Source of the DNA: Beroe forskalii
Lineage: Eukaryota; Ctenophora; Nuda; Beroida; Beroidae
Direction: 5' to 3'
Assembly: GCA_011033025.1 (NCBI GenBank)
Contig: WFMF01000065.1
Span: forward strand, 310,001-374,000
DNA: 64,000 nt
In this document: in pieces, positions 43,291 through 54,439 of the stretch
Position numbering within the stretch: position 1 is the stretch's first letter
Layout of the letters: the number at the start of each line of letters is the position of its first letter
Notes under the pieces: model-generated
What the model was told of the DNA's origin: nothing
What the model saw: only the letters and a program-made list of their open reading frames with translations
Databases searched by the model: none
Program-made: the position numbers and the translations under genes

Positions 43291-45700
43291 TCATGACAGG
43301 AGTGGTTGGTTTTCCTCATCCGTTACTTTTTCCTTGACCAGGACTCGTAGAGCAATGCACAATACCATTGCGACGAAACAGAGGGCTGACAGGATCTCTG
43401 CCATATCTGAAATTGTTGAAATTAGCTATTCAAGGAGTAGAAACAACAGATTTAGCTCCGGGGGAAGGGGTGGGTTGGAGGGGTTAAAGAGACCCAAAGC
43501 CCCCTGCCTCCGGCAAATTTGAATCGGGCGAACGAACACTGACACATGATACACAATCATTCTCTGATTTTTGTCGCCGCGCGCGCCGTATTCAGTAAAT
43601 TTTCCCACGGTATTTCGGGACCGATCATGCCCCACAGGGTTGGCGCTCCGCGCGCCAGTAAAACGAATGACGCGAGACGTTTGAACGGTTTTCGGTTCGT
43701 AAAGTTTTTTAGTCACCTTCATTGCGTGCGTTTAGAAATCTGCAATTTGAAGTCAAGGTAAATATCCCCCCCTTTTTGAACATCGCCCATGGCAAAGCTA
43801 AAAGTTTGCGTCTATCTGAGAATGAAAGGTATTGGGTGAGAAGCCCAGCTAAGAATGAGCCGGAGTAGTAGAGACCAGAGTAGCCGACAAGCCAGATTCC
43901 AGTGAGCCGGGTCACGCATCGTGGAGTGAGCAGACCCGTTCTTTGAAGCTGGGAAGGAATGGATAATTTAGCGATGTGATTGGTTTTGATCAAAAAGCTC
44001 ATTGGTTGAAAAGCTCATTGCTCATTGATATTATGCATCATAAGATTGGTCACGTTATTTGCAATGTTCACACAAATGATAGAAGAAGAGGTACCGAATT
44101 CCCCTAATACCTGCGTGTCGTAGAGAGCTCGTAGAGTTGATATCGTCATCATCGGAGCCCCAAATCCCGACAAGAAGACGCCTGGGATGGCCAGGATGGG
44201 GGCATAGCTGAAGATAAGAGGGATACGGACAGGAGGGAAGGTAATGAGGAATCCTACGCAGAGACAGAAAGCTCCACATGACATTATGGTGAAGTGGTGG
44301 AGGAGTTTCTTCTGGAGGAGAATCCCTGTAGCTAGACTGCCCAGAGTCATCCCTACTGAGACGAAGATGAGAACCAACCCGCCGTAAGAGATGCTTTTGT
44401 TGAAGTTATCCTGGAGGAACGGTGTCACTGCTACCTGGAATAGGTTGAATCAATAGAAACTCGGATTGGGGGACCCCCGATCCCATTTTTTAGGTTTTAG
44501 TTCGCTCATTTGAACGCGCAATAAGACCATTTTTCAAAATATCAAATTTTTCATTGTGATTACCCTCAAAATCTCAAATTGCGGCTAAACAGAAAGAATA
44601 AATAATATTGCAGTACCTGTAGTACCCCGAAGTTGAGGTTGACTATCATGCAGGCCAGCAGGGGTAGGAATATAGCTTTACTGAGGGGGTTTGAGGGGTT
44701 CAAGAGCTTCTTGGTGGCCACATCCGTCTCTCCTTGCGCCACTAGATAAGTAGCACTCTTGGGGATGGTTATAGCGATGAAGAAAGTGGCGAGGAGAGCG
44801 ACTATAGAGGAGAAGAGGAAGGGGTAGAGGTAACCGAACTGATCGTAGAGCAGACACCCAAACACCTCTGCCATGCCCATCCCACTAAAATACCCCATGT
44901 TCAGCAACCCATTCACAAAGTCAAACTCAGCAGAAAGTTGAGCGTTTACAAAGTCCACTGCCACCAGAGGGCAGCCGTAGGTGATGGTGCCTTGCAGGAC
45001 ACGGAGGAGGGTGGAGACTACGACTACGAGGGTGTTGTCTTCGGAGAGGTAGATGACACCGGTACATAAGGAAGTCAGGGAGTAGCCGCCTGGGATTAAA
45101 GAGGGATTGGTCGAATATTACAGATGGAATTTCTGAACTGAACTCGATAAAACTGAAAAATTTTAACAATAAAAGATCACACTCGAGAACAAATTCTACA
45201 TCCGATAAAATTTTCATCCACCTGTGATGAACATGAGTAGCCACCGGCTGTTAAGCCTTCTCCAAGTCAGCAGCCGCTCGAAGCCACCGAGGAGGAAGAC
45301 TAAACCAAACCCGAGGATAAGACTTCCCTCCACCATGCCGTACACCGTGCCGGGGATGTGACGGGAGAGGAACGCGTCAGCCAGGAAACCGTACCTGAGG
45401 GAAATGTGAGTGAGGGCACTGTGAAGGGGGCGCCTAAATACTTGGATATACGGGGATATATTTGACAATATGTAAAGATATGATATAGAATTCTAATTCT
45501 AATTCTAATTCTAATTCTAGTTCTAAATACTTATTCTAATTCTAATTCTAATTCTAAATACTTAGTCTAATTCTTATTCTTATTCTAATTCTTTACCGGA
45601 TGCAGCAGCAAATGGAGGTGGCTTGTCCGTAGAAGATCAGAGCGAGGATCTTAAGGACCCGGCGCTTTTGGAGCTGGGAGCTGCTGGGACCAACCTCCAT
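43291..45700 (-). CDS. Major-facilitator transporter, SLC18B1-like, six exons
   Basis: Minus-strand exons: 45597-45700 (ATG), 45222-45394, 44617-45089, 44054-44434, 43816-43948 and 43291-43406 (stop TGA). Phases fit throughout and sum to 459 residues, close to the about 456 of human SLC18B1, a vesicular polyamine transporter. Hydrophobic helices alternate with loops over the whole length. 'GFLADAFLSRHIPG', 'GVFLSGFGAPMMTISTLRALYD' and 'IWLVGYSGLYYSGSFLAGLL' look like MFS segments. The tail 'ENQPLLS' is an acidic di-leucine signal of a type that sends proteins to endosomes or synaptic-like vesicles. Oddity: the fifth exon ends CAG followed by ATAGAC instead of GT; unspliced, it would read on to a different C terminus stopping near 43709. 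The substrate is inferred only from family resemblance. Confidence 0.85.
45486..45591. repeat. (TTCTAA)n microsatellite in transporter intron 1
   Basis: About 100 bp of TTCTAA/TTCTTA hexamers with two 'atactta' interruptions, ending directly at the exon 1 donor (the donor GTAAAG is the complement of 45591-45596). Confidence 0.92.
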
Positions 45701-47213
45701 ATCTGAAAAAGGGAAGGGATAGTTATGTGATCGAAAATAGGGCAGAAACTGTGATGATTATTGATCAAAATGCAGTTTTAAATCAGGAAATCAAGATTTG
45801 ATTTCAATACATGTAAAAATTGTTGAAAAGGGACTTGGAAAGGTCTTCGTGGTCTTGAGTGGCCTAAGTGGGCGTACTGAAAGTAATTGAGGATTCTAGT
45901 TCTAACTTAAATGACCTAAGGATAACAGTTTGATACTTTGATAATTGGCTCGGTGTTACTTTACTCGGATGTCGTTAACCAGAATTGAGAACAAGTTGAG
46001 CAAGGGCCGGTCGTGATGGTCTGTGAATATTGCACAAAAAATTGAGCAAGCGATAAAAGCACTCAATAATTATCTGGAATACACTATTGCGGTGCTGAAG
46101 TATTCTGCCACGGGTTGCGGACAAATTGAGCAGTTACTCAATAATTACCTTGACCAAGTTTCCGAAGAATTAGAATATCACTCATGACGTAGGATATCTA
46201 CAGCATCGTTTCATTTCACAAATAAACCAACAGCTAAACAGCCTAAGCTCTCGACAAACCGAACTAGTGCATTCTACATGAAAATGTCAACAAGCATCAT
46301 TTTATTCTTAACTCATTATCAAGACAAGATAACAGCTCTTATCTATTCTTAGAAATATAGCTGCCATACACACCTCGTACAATCAGTGTGTATAAAACAG
46401 GTTATCGTGACATGTAACAGGTTTTCTTGAAATGAATAAGAATAAATAATATTAGACTTGATTATGATAACTTTCATCATAATATAACATTGAGATGTAC
46501 AGCGTTTATTCACAAATAATTAGGCGAAAAAAATCCAATCCTATGATAAATCCCTACCCCTTATATGTACTAAAATACCCTACCTACAACAGAATGTACG
46601 TTTGATACTTATGATTATGAATTAAAACATGAACAATCTAGCTCTTCTTTAGCGCCCGATGACTCTCGCTACTCTATTCGCTAATTTTTAGGTTTTTACT
46701 ACGGTATTCAGCTCTCCGGCATAAAGGCTCAGTCCCAATCCTTCTTTCTCTCTCCTTTGGTGGGTAGCTCCATAGCGAGGACATGTTTTAAAAGCAGGGA
46801 AGTTCAAAAGATATTTAGAAAAAAAGAAGAAAAAATATTTTAAAAATATGAAAGAAAAAAAAAGAAAAAAAGATACAATGTTTAAAAAAAATAGAGAAGA
46901 AAGAAAAGAATTGAATTAATGAATTGGACTTTTCATAACCCTAGCTTTGGAGCGGAGTGCAAAAGTGTTTTGCTCAGTTTCATTTCCACTTCTCTACCTT
47001 CTTTCATCTAAGTAGCAGCTGTCCCTGCACGATCTTTTTTATGTTTTGTTTTTCTCCTCATTTTACTTATCTAACTTTTGACCCTACTTTTTTGTTTGTT
47101 TTCTATTTTATGCTTCGCTGTCTTGCTCCTTTTTTAAGCACCGGGCGTTACCTTTAAATTTTAGCCCTGGCCAGGACTATAGATCCGGTGTCTTTTTGTA
47201 CAGAATGATGCCA

Positions 47214-47275
47214 CCAAAATTCCGCTCGGGTGGTGAAGGCGCCGGGGTTCTGCCTCACCCTTCGCGGAATTTTGG
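47214..47275. repeat. 62-bp hairpin
   Basis: Arms 'ccaaaattccgc' (47214-47225) and 'gcggaattttgg' (47264-47275) are perfect complements. Inner sequence pairs further ('gggtg...ggc' with 'gcctcaccc'). GC-rich island in AT-rich DNA. Confidence 0.65.
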
Positions 47276-48950
47276 CCGCCGCAATGAATTAAAAAATAAA
47301 TTAATAAAGAAGTGGAAGTCGGAACCTCATCCCAACTTCTGCTCACTGGCCTGTTGCCTGTACCTACCAAATTGTGATCCTTCCAGCATGCTATCGGTAT
47401 CGGTACCTTCCAACAAACTCAGCACCATTTCCACCCAACCAGAGTACAGTAAGGAGGTTTAAACGAATCTCTGTCAATTGGCAAAAAGTCGGATAAGTTA
47501 TATCCTTGTGGATATACCTCTTGGCAGTGAGGGGGTTAACAAAAGCTACCAAATAAGCTAGTAAAAGTTGAGAGTGCTTCACCATCATCGGGTATCCGTT
47601 TAAATAGTGCTGTAGCATGGGACAACAGAAACTAGTTTGAACAAGTTAATAATTGACTGGGAATGCAGCAGCTGAATGATGTGTTCTTATCTCCTTCTCT
47701 CTGACAGAAACTTGTTGTAATAATACGAGCAATAAGGGGGTAATTTGATTACATGTTTGCTCCAAGGCCATGGCCAATATCGTACCGCACAGAAATATAT
47801 GCGGTTCAACGTCATTGATTTACCATTTTCATAGTTTCTAGGCAAGATATTGATGTCATATCAACGGTCAGCGGTTTGTGAGCCTTTATATGACCTGATG
47901 TTTCTAATCAACAGACGTGACCTATAATGCGTAAAGAGAGTATTTATCAAATCATTATCATGTGAACTAGTCAAAGAGCATAAAATGCGAATCATAATTG
48001 CATTTATAAAATCAATTTATTACTTTAAACCGTCAGCGAAGATTAAAAACTTGTGCTGGATTTCGTGGGAAGTGATAAATCGGATTTCGGAACTGGTTGG
48101 CGATTTTGCATAACGAACGATGTGTAAATGTTAAACTGGATTTTCAGGTTTTTTCCTAGAGCCCAAGGCACCTTTTTAATCATAGAATCAGGATTCAGAC
48201 TAAAATTTATGAGAAGCTAGACTTCTGAGAATCGAAAAATTTCATTTCAAATAATTCTAACTTAATTTGAAGCAATTAACTTGAATTAAAACATCATTAG
48301 AACGATAAAGTTTGCCGACAATATGTGACTAGTTTTATTTGATAACATTTCAAATTTTCACGAATAAAATTATTTTTTTTTAAATTCTTTAAATTTTTAA
48401 AAGGTTATTTCATTTTCTTAAAATATTGCAACAAAATATGGTGGAGATTGGCCAATTCTGGGCAATATTTTGTGTTCTTACAAACCATATTGTTGTATTA
48501 ATACACCTGGCTTCTGCTGGAAAACTGGAATTCTTTTATGTGAAATAAACAAGTATTGAACAATACAATTACAAATAACAAATTATAAATGAAAATTCTC
48601 CTGAAATTCTCAACGTGGTTCGAATTTAAACTTCTTAGTCTTACGTCAGAACTTCAGAGAAAAAAAGTGGGTTTCTTCTAAACAATAAATTGTTTACAAC
48701 AGAGTGCAGAACCAGAGCTTGAAATTATTTTAGCTTTCACTACAGGGCGTTTCCATTGTTTTTTGTTCAGAGGATTTCTACCTAAACAAAAATGCGAATT
48801 CCTTGTTCAACTTGGAGAGAGTTTGGTTTTAATTGAAAATCAAATACTATCCCCGAAAGAAGAACGTTTGTAAAACTTTCTCCGTATTACATGAACAATA
48901 CAATAAAGAGAGTGCGAAATCAGCACGTGAAAAAAAATTTGATAAGTGTG

Positions 48951-49042
48951 AATTCAATCTTTCATTGTTCAAGTCAAGAGGCCCTGACCCCTTAATTCAA
49001 TCTTTCATTGTTCAAGTCAAGAGGTCCTGGGCCTGACCCCTG
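48951..49042. repeat. 45-bp tandem duplication
   Basis: 'attcaatctttcattgttca' plus 'agtcaagagg.cctg...acccc' occurs twice in direct order, about 260 bp upstream of the YHYH start codon. Confidence 0.85.
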
Positions 49043-49300
49043 ATTATATAAGAGTTGCGATTTGATCTTGGATCTCAGTACTGATGTTTTTAACTTAAAG
49101 TTTACATCAAATTCACAATTCAATTTTTCTCGCTGTCAAATTAAATGAATATTTCAGAACAAGTACTTCTTTTTGGCCCCATTTTAGCTCCTTTTGTGCT
49201 TTGCTTCTGTAAGAAAAATAAATATTAATTTATCGAATATCGAGATTTCTAATAACCTTCATACTCGTTGCTAAGCACCCCATATCCCCTCAGTTACACC

Positions 49301-52300
49301 ATGTTGAAACCCATCCTCTTCCCCACTCTTCTGCTGTGCGTCTCCTCGCTAACCCCTGAGGAGTTGGCCCTGTTCCAACCCCGCCTAGTAAACTACACTG
49401 ACCCCAACACTGGGATGCAGGCGGTGGTCTATGGGAAGGATAATGGGGATGGTTCGCAGACCATCTACACTAACGGGATTCCGTCCCATGAGTCATGGCT
49501 CTTCCCGCAGGTGAATGAAACCAAGCGTTGGGATTACATCTTTTTTTTGGGGATATTGATTCTGGAGATCGAAATTTATGCTGTACAAAAATATGAGAAA
49601 TTTTTCTAAAAATCCCCATTTGGGCTCAGAATTATATCACTGAATTAATATCTCCCGCAGTCCCAGAACCCCAACCCCATAAAAGAATCTATTGTGGAGA
49701 TGAAGATCTACTCGGAGCCCATCATGCGGGACACACCCATGCGCTGCACCCCACAGAGTTATGTCGGTATGTAAACGTGGGTTGTCAGGGTATAACTACA
49801 CGCGCAACAGTTAGTTGGGGGGAAAGAGTTATGAACAATAAAAGAGTTGGTCAGGGAATCTACATGATAATGGTCCAGCTACTCCGCGCTCATAGGCAGA
49901 TCTCACCATATGCCCCCGCAGGTATTGCAACCTCCGGAACTGTGATCTACAACTGGTACCCAGCTGAGGAGGGTTGTCCAGATGTCATGGACTTTGAGGA
50001 GTTGGATATCTGTGAAGCGCACCCCTCCCCTTCAAACCAGTATCACTACCATTACTACTCACCTTGTGTTCAGGTTTACTTCCTGTTTAACTTTCCTGTT
50101 TAATTCTCCTTTTTATTTTCTGTTAATTCCTGTTTGACTCCTGTTAAATCCCTGTTTGGTTCCTGTCTAATTCCGGTTTATTTCCTTCCAACCCCTATTC
50201 GCCCCATCATTCAACAGATGCCTGTGTGCGGGGAGCCCTCCCCCCTCTATGGAGTTGCTATTGACGGAATCCCCATCTACGGACCCATAGGGGAGGACGG
50301 CGTCCAGCTGACCAGAAAGGACCTGGACGAGTGTGGGGGACGGACGGGCAGTGATGGACGATACAAGGTATCATTTTATTATGCCTCCATACACGTTTAA
50401 TTTTCTGAGTGTACAGTATATTTTGGCCACTCCATTAGCGGAGAATTTTTTCGGGTTTATAAAAAAATAATAGCCTTTTAGATTTACCTTAGTTTGTCAT
50501 TACAGTGATATTTTTTGGGGTATGAATTTTACAGTGGTATAATTGGGGGGGATGAAGCCCAAAAAAAACCAAAAAAAACCAAAAAAAACCTAGCCCAAGA
50601 ATCGGAAAAGTAGGGTGGGCCTTGGTTTTTTTTGGTTTTTTTTGGTATTTTTTGGTTTTTTTTGGTTTTTTTGGTATTTTTTGGTTTTTTTTGGGTTAGG
50701 TTTTTTTCAAAAATTTTGACTTTTTCATGCCAATATGGATTGTTGATGCTATTAATGTGTTGTTATTGATATTACTATAGTTTCAAACAATATTCGTTAG
50801 TTTTATCGATGTTTTGGGTGATTTGTGGTGTTTTTATATGACATAATCAGTACATTAAGGCATTGTTTTGGTGAACTATCAGCAAAGCACTGCTCAAGAG
50901 TTGCCCAGGGTCAGCCAGCATGATCAGCAGGGGGTTAATAGTGGTCAGACTTGAATCACCAGGCCAGGGGGCCACTCAGTGCTGAAATAAGGACATAGGG
51001 GCCCTGCAAACTGCCAAGTGCTAGTGAACCAGGGGGTTTCTTAGGGCTCACTGGTTTGCTCATGGCTGATAAAGTTCAGACTAGTGTCATCTGAGATCAA
51101 CAAGGTGTTTTGGAAAAGTCACCATTTCAAAGGATAGCCAAGGGTCGCCAGGGAGACAGTCACTTATGATTGTCCAATATCAAGGTACTGTAATGGTCAG
51201 AAGGAGCCAGGAGTTAGACAAGGTTAAGCAACGGGTCGCCATGCTACTATGGGATCAAAAGGCTTTTGAGGGAAGAAGTTGAGTGAGGACAATCAAGACA
51301 TCAGATAATCACTTATTCAGTTGTTATTAAGGGACAGCCAAGGTTCAGCATGAAGTCAGCCAATGGTCATGAAGGGACCACTATTGCAGTCAGAAGAGGC
51401 AAGAAGGTCACTCAGGTTTTAACTTCTTGCTAGGGGTAAGTGAAACGTCAAATAGGTATCAGGAAAAGGTCAGTCAAATTTTCTCTGGGGTTGGTAAGGG
51501 TTTGCCAAGTGCAGTTTCGCCCTTGATTCACCTACCCTCCAAAGCAAAAAAGAAATATTTCCTGTGTGCTGGCGGTATATAATATGCAACTTATGTCCAT
51601 GCTGGAGTGGAGAGAACCTACATGTCTTTAATGAGCCACGCAGCTAGGACATCCACCACATTCAGCCAGGCAAGACTCTTGCCTGGCTGAATGGTGGATG
51701 TCCTAGCTGCATGGCTCATTAAACAAGGAACTGAAAACCGTAGGGCTCCATACAGGGCTAGCGCTGCACCTTCTGGTAATAATGTTGCGATTTATATGCC
51801 TTTAGTTATAATATGCTCAAAATTAAGGGCCAGAAAAGGTTCTGTAAAGTATCCCCAAGGGTTAGGGTCACTCAGTCAGGTAGTGTTAGGATATGATTGT
51901 CTTGGTTCAGCAGGGAGGAATGTTAGGCCCAAAAAAGGTCTTCCAGGACTCAATAAAGCAGGAGCAATAAAGCTGAGGATCAGCCTAAGTATGTACATAA
52001 AATACAATTGACAAGAAGCTCAGATAAGCTCATAACTCTATAATAAGGACCATGTTCAAACAGCTTTTGATAAACATTTAGGTCCTAGAACAGTAATATG
52101 ACCCCTTAGGCTAAGCTCGATTGGACCTGACCTGGAAAAAGTACCCACCAGACTCCAGTGTAAGGAGTTAAGGACCAATTTCAGAACGATTAGATGAGTG
52201 AAAATATTCAATTATATTCAGTAACTTACACAATTATAGTTCGTTTAGGCTACATACCAAGCTCCTGTGGATCTACAGTCATATGGTAGACATCATAAAA

Positions 52301-52904
52301 CAATCGAATTTTAACCTAAAAATCGTTTGGAAAGGTGCTAGAAATTAATAAAATGTAACCCAAAAAAAACCAAAAAAAACCTAAAAAAACCAAAAAAAAC
52401 CTAGCCCAAGAATCGGAAAAGTAGGGTGGGGCTTGGTTTTTTTTGGGCTTCATCCCCCCCATAATTAGACTATGTTTATCTACATTTCTCCATTTCCAGT
52501 ACCACGTGACCGCGGACCCGCCCTACTTCATGCCCTGTTTCCGGGGTGAGATCCGAAGCGACCTGGGCAAGTCCCTGACCGAGTTCACGTGCGGCTGTCC
52601 GTACGACGACACATCGTACACCCGCGGACCCGGGCGCCGGAGGAGACCCACCTCCGTGTGCGCAGCAAACAAGTCCGACAGCAGCGCTCCGCTCAACTGC
52701 TGGGATGCCGAGTACTTAGAATCCCTGGAATATGAGATCCCGTATGTGTGGGAATACGAGGAGAGAGAGATAGACCTGATCCCGTGCTGTCCGGAGGGAG
52801 CAGATTGCGGGGTGAGTTGTAAGACGGAGGAGGGGATAAAGGAGGAGTGTCAAGTGGAGAAAAGGAGTGTGCAGTACCTCACCAGACACGCCAGGGAGGA
52901 GTAG
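49301..52904 (+). CDS. Secreted YHYH-domain protein, five exons
   Basis: Exons 49301-49510, 49661-49766, 49922-50073, 50218-50367 and 52500-52904 (stop TAG) have AG/GT borders and give 340 residues. I chose ATG 49301 because it starts a signal peptide ('MLKPILFPTLLLCVSS', residues 1-16). 'YHYHYY' at 146-151, 'GVAIDGIPIYGP' at about 168-179, 'DLDECGGR' near 193, and 'YHVTADPPYFMPCFRG' starting at 207 are the signature pieces of the YHYH domain, a family of unknown biochemical role found in secreted proteins of bacteria and invertebrates. At least 13 cysteines in the mature chain suggest disulfides; the C-terminal part is acidic and Cys-rich. The last intron is enlarged by a 1.9-kb TIR element. 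Part of the last exon is copied at 58.4 kb. Confidence 0.9.
50545..52460. mobile_element. 1.9-kb TIR element in YHYH intron 4
   Basis: Starts GGGGGGGATGAAGCCC and ends with its exact reverse complement. The repeat continues into AAAAAAAACC, giving terminal inverted repeats of about 28 bp. ATAATT stands directly outside both ends (50539-50544 and 52461-52466), a 6-bp target duplication. Both subterminal zones hold arrays of AAAAAAAACC or its complement around a 37-bp block ('agcccaagaatcggaaaagt') that has the same orientation at both ends. The interior is unique, with a long hairpin at 51627 and no transposase I can recognise. Superfamily unassigned. Confidence 0.88.
51627..51723. repeat. 97-bp near-perfect hairpin
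   Basis: Left arm 51627-51675 and right arm 51677-51723 pair over about 47 bp with one mismatch and a 2-base bulge. Core words: 'gcagctaggacatccacca' and 'ttcagccaggcaaga'. Essentially no loop. It lies in the interior of the TIR element and the plus strand is the YHYH intron sense strand. Confidence 0.85.
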
Positions 52905-53334
52905 AGAGATTGATGGGGGAGGAAACCCACTAGGGAAGAGTAGGGAGGATGCTAGCAGAATGCAGAAATCCCACTTTCCATTAAACTAGAGACAGTTTAA
53001 AACTTTGACAGTTCATGGGACAGTAGAATAATTTCAGGATATAGATATAGTTTTTAAATACTATTAAATCATTTATCATTAGTTTACATTCATTTAAGAA
53101 ACTTAGCTTATGTATTTGGTTTTATGTGGTCTTCTGTAACCTGATTAAGTCATCGAAAATTAGAAATTGACATCATGCAAGAGTATAGATTACAATATCT
53201 CAGAAACAATTACCAATTAACTACAATGAATCAATCTGAAATCACAAAAAAGATCAGCAGAGCAAAATCTCAGAGAAAAAGTCTTGTAAAGTTGGAGTCC
53301 ATAAACGAATAAAATCAATATTCATTACGTTAAG
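52905..53334. other. Convergent 3' flank between YHYH and PAN-like gene copy A
   Basis: AT-rich sequence that contains the 3' regions of both convergent genes. From about 53009 it is duplicated at 58696 onward. Confidence 0.6.
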
Positions 53335-54270
53335 TCAAAGACCACAAGAAGAAAGAGCATAATAATTAAATAATAACAACAAGTACTGTACTTCCCTCCT
53401 TTCCGAGTTCCCACTCGTTACTTTCTCCTGGGTGGTAAAAATCTCGGGATTCTCCAGTGATAAGTTCATGAAGTTAGGTATTATCTTACAGGGAAGTATA
53501 ACCATTTCCTTGGAACAGGCGAGAGTCTGAGTTGTCGAGTAGTTCAGAGCCTCAACTCCGTACCAATAGTTGCACCGGAATATCATCTGGCTGCCAGCCA
53601 GGAAGAAGGGCAGGTTAAAGGGGTTCTCCACAGCACCGTTTTCCACAGCCAAGTCTCCGAGTTTACAAGTTACACCCCACTTGTCAGCCCGCCAAATGCG
53701 CACTTCATCCACTAAACTCAGATCCACAGGCACATAAAGCATCCTTCTGTCACTTTGATATGTTGTGATACGCTCTAAACCTTTCATGAAGTACCGTGCG
53801 TTACTCACACGAGCATCTTTTTCTATATAGAATGCCTGTTGCTCGAGACTTGGCGCTAGAAATCTGGTTTCATCGCTTTGATCTGAATCTTTAACAGTTG
53901 GACCAATTACAAGAGCAAGAGAGCCAGAGGGGCCTGATGCTGAGTATTGCAGAGCATAGCCAGGTCTATTAAATGGCAAGATACGAGTAAGATTGTGGAG
54001 AAGGCCATCAAAATGTATTTCTATTTCTCCCACTCTGGCGAGCACCCACAAGCTGGATTCTGAACACTGAACCCAGGAGACCACCACCACCTCATCACCC
54101 TGATCCACAGGTGTCAAACACTGTGACCATGTTTCAGTATCCGTGATGAAAACACCATCCGTCACCTCATAGCTTTTCATGTCTTCTTTGTGTGGGGCAT
54201 ATAACTGATAGGTGAAAAGGACGCCCTGAATGCAGTCCATGTCAATAAGAACCGAGAAATAAACCCTAAA
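53335..54270 (-). pseudogene. PAN-like protein gene, 5'-truncated copy A
   Basis: The minus-strand frame is about 95 percent identical to residues from about 64 to the end of the protein at 59018-60141. It breaks off at 54270, where the homology is replaced by a TGACGTCATC-rich block, so the Cys-rich N-terminal domain and any signal sequence are missing. The frame itself is open; one extra valine codon is present in the 'GDEVVVVSW' stretch. Differences from copy B are mostly single substitutions. Likely a non-functional partial duplicate, unless an exon upstream on the minus strand supplies a start. Confidence 0.75.
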
Positions 54271-54272
54271 CG

Positions 54273-54410
54273 TCATCTTGACGTCATCTTGACGTCATCT
54301 CGTGATAATGGTATCTTGTCACACTGCGGTAATGTGATAGAGTGATAATGAGATCCAGAGAGTGATAATGGTATCTCGTCACACTGCGGTGGATCTCGTG
54401 CTATCTCATT
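54273..54410. repeat. TGACGTCATCT tandem block
   Basis: Three copies of 'ttgacgtcatc' followed by two copies of 'gtgataatggtatct.gtcacactgcggt'. The first 65 bp recur at 58627-58693 in the second duplication. Confidence 0.85.
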
Positions 54411-54439
54411 ATATGCATTAGGTTCTCCCATAACCGCAA

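Larger units (their letters stand above)
45701..49300. other. Intergenic between divergent transporter and YHYH genes
   Basis: AT-rich, with an A-rich stretch at 46820-46915, a hairpin at 47214-47275 and a 45-bp tandem duplication near 48951. It must contain the promoters of both divergently transcribed genes, but I cannot place them. The other small frames have no family features. Confidence 0.4.

Noticed and set aside
51691..52011. 106-codon frame inside the TIR element as a transposase
   Set aside because: Starts within the hairpin, lacks any DDE-type motif or family feature.
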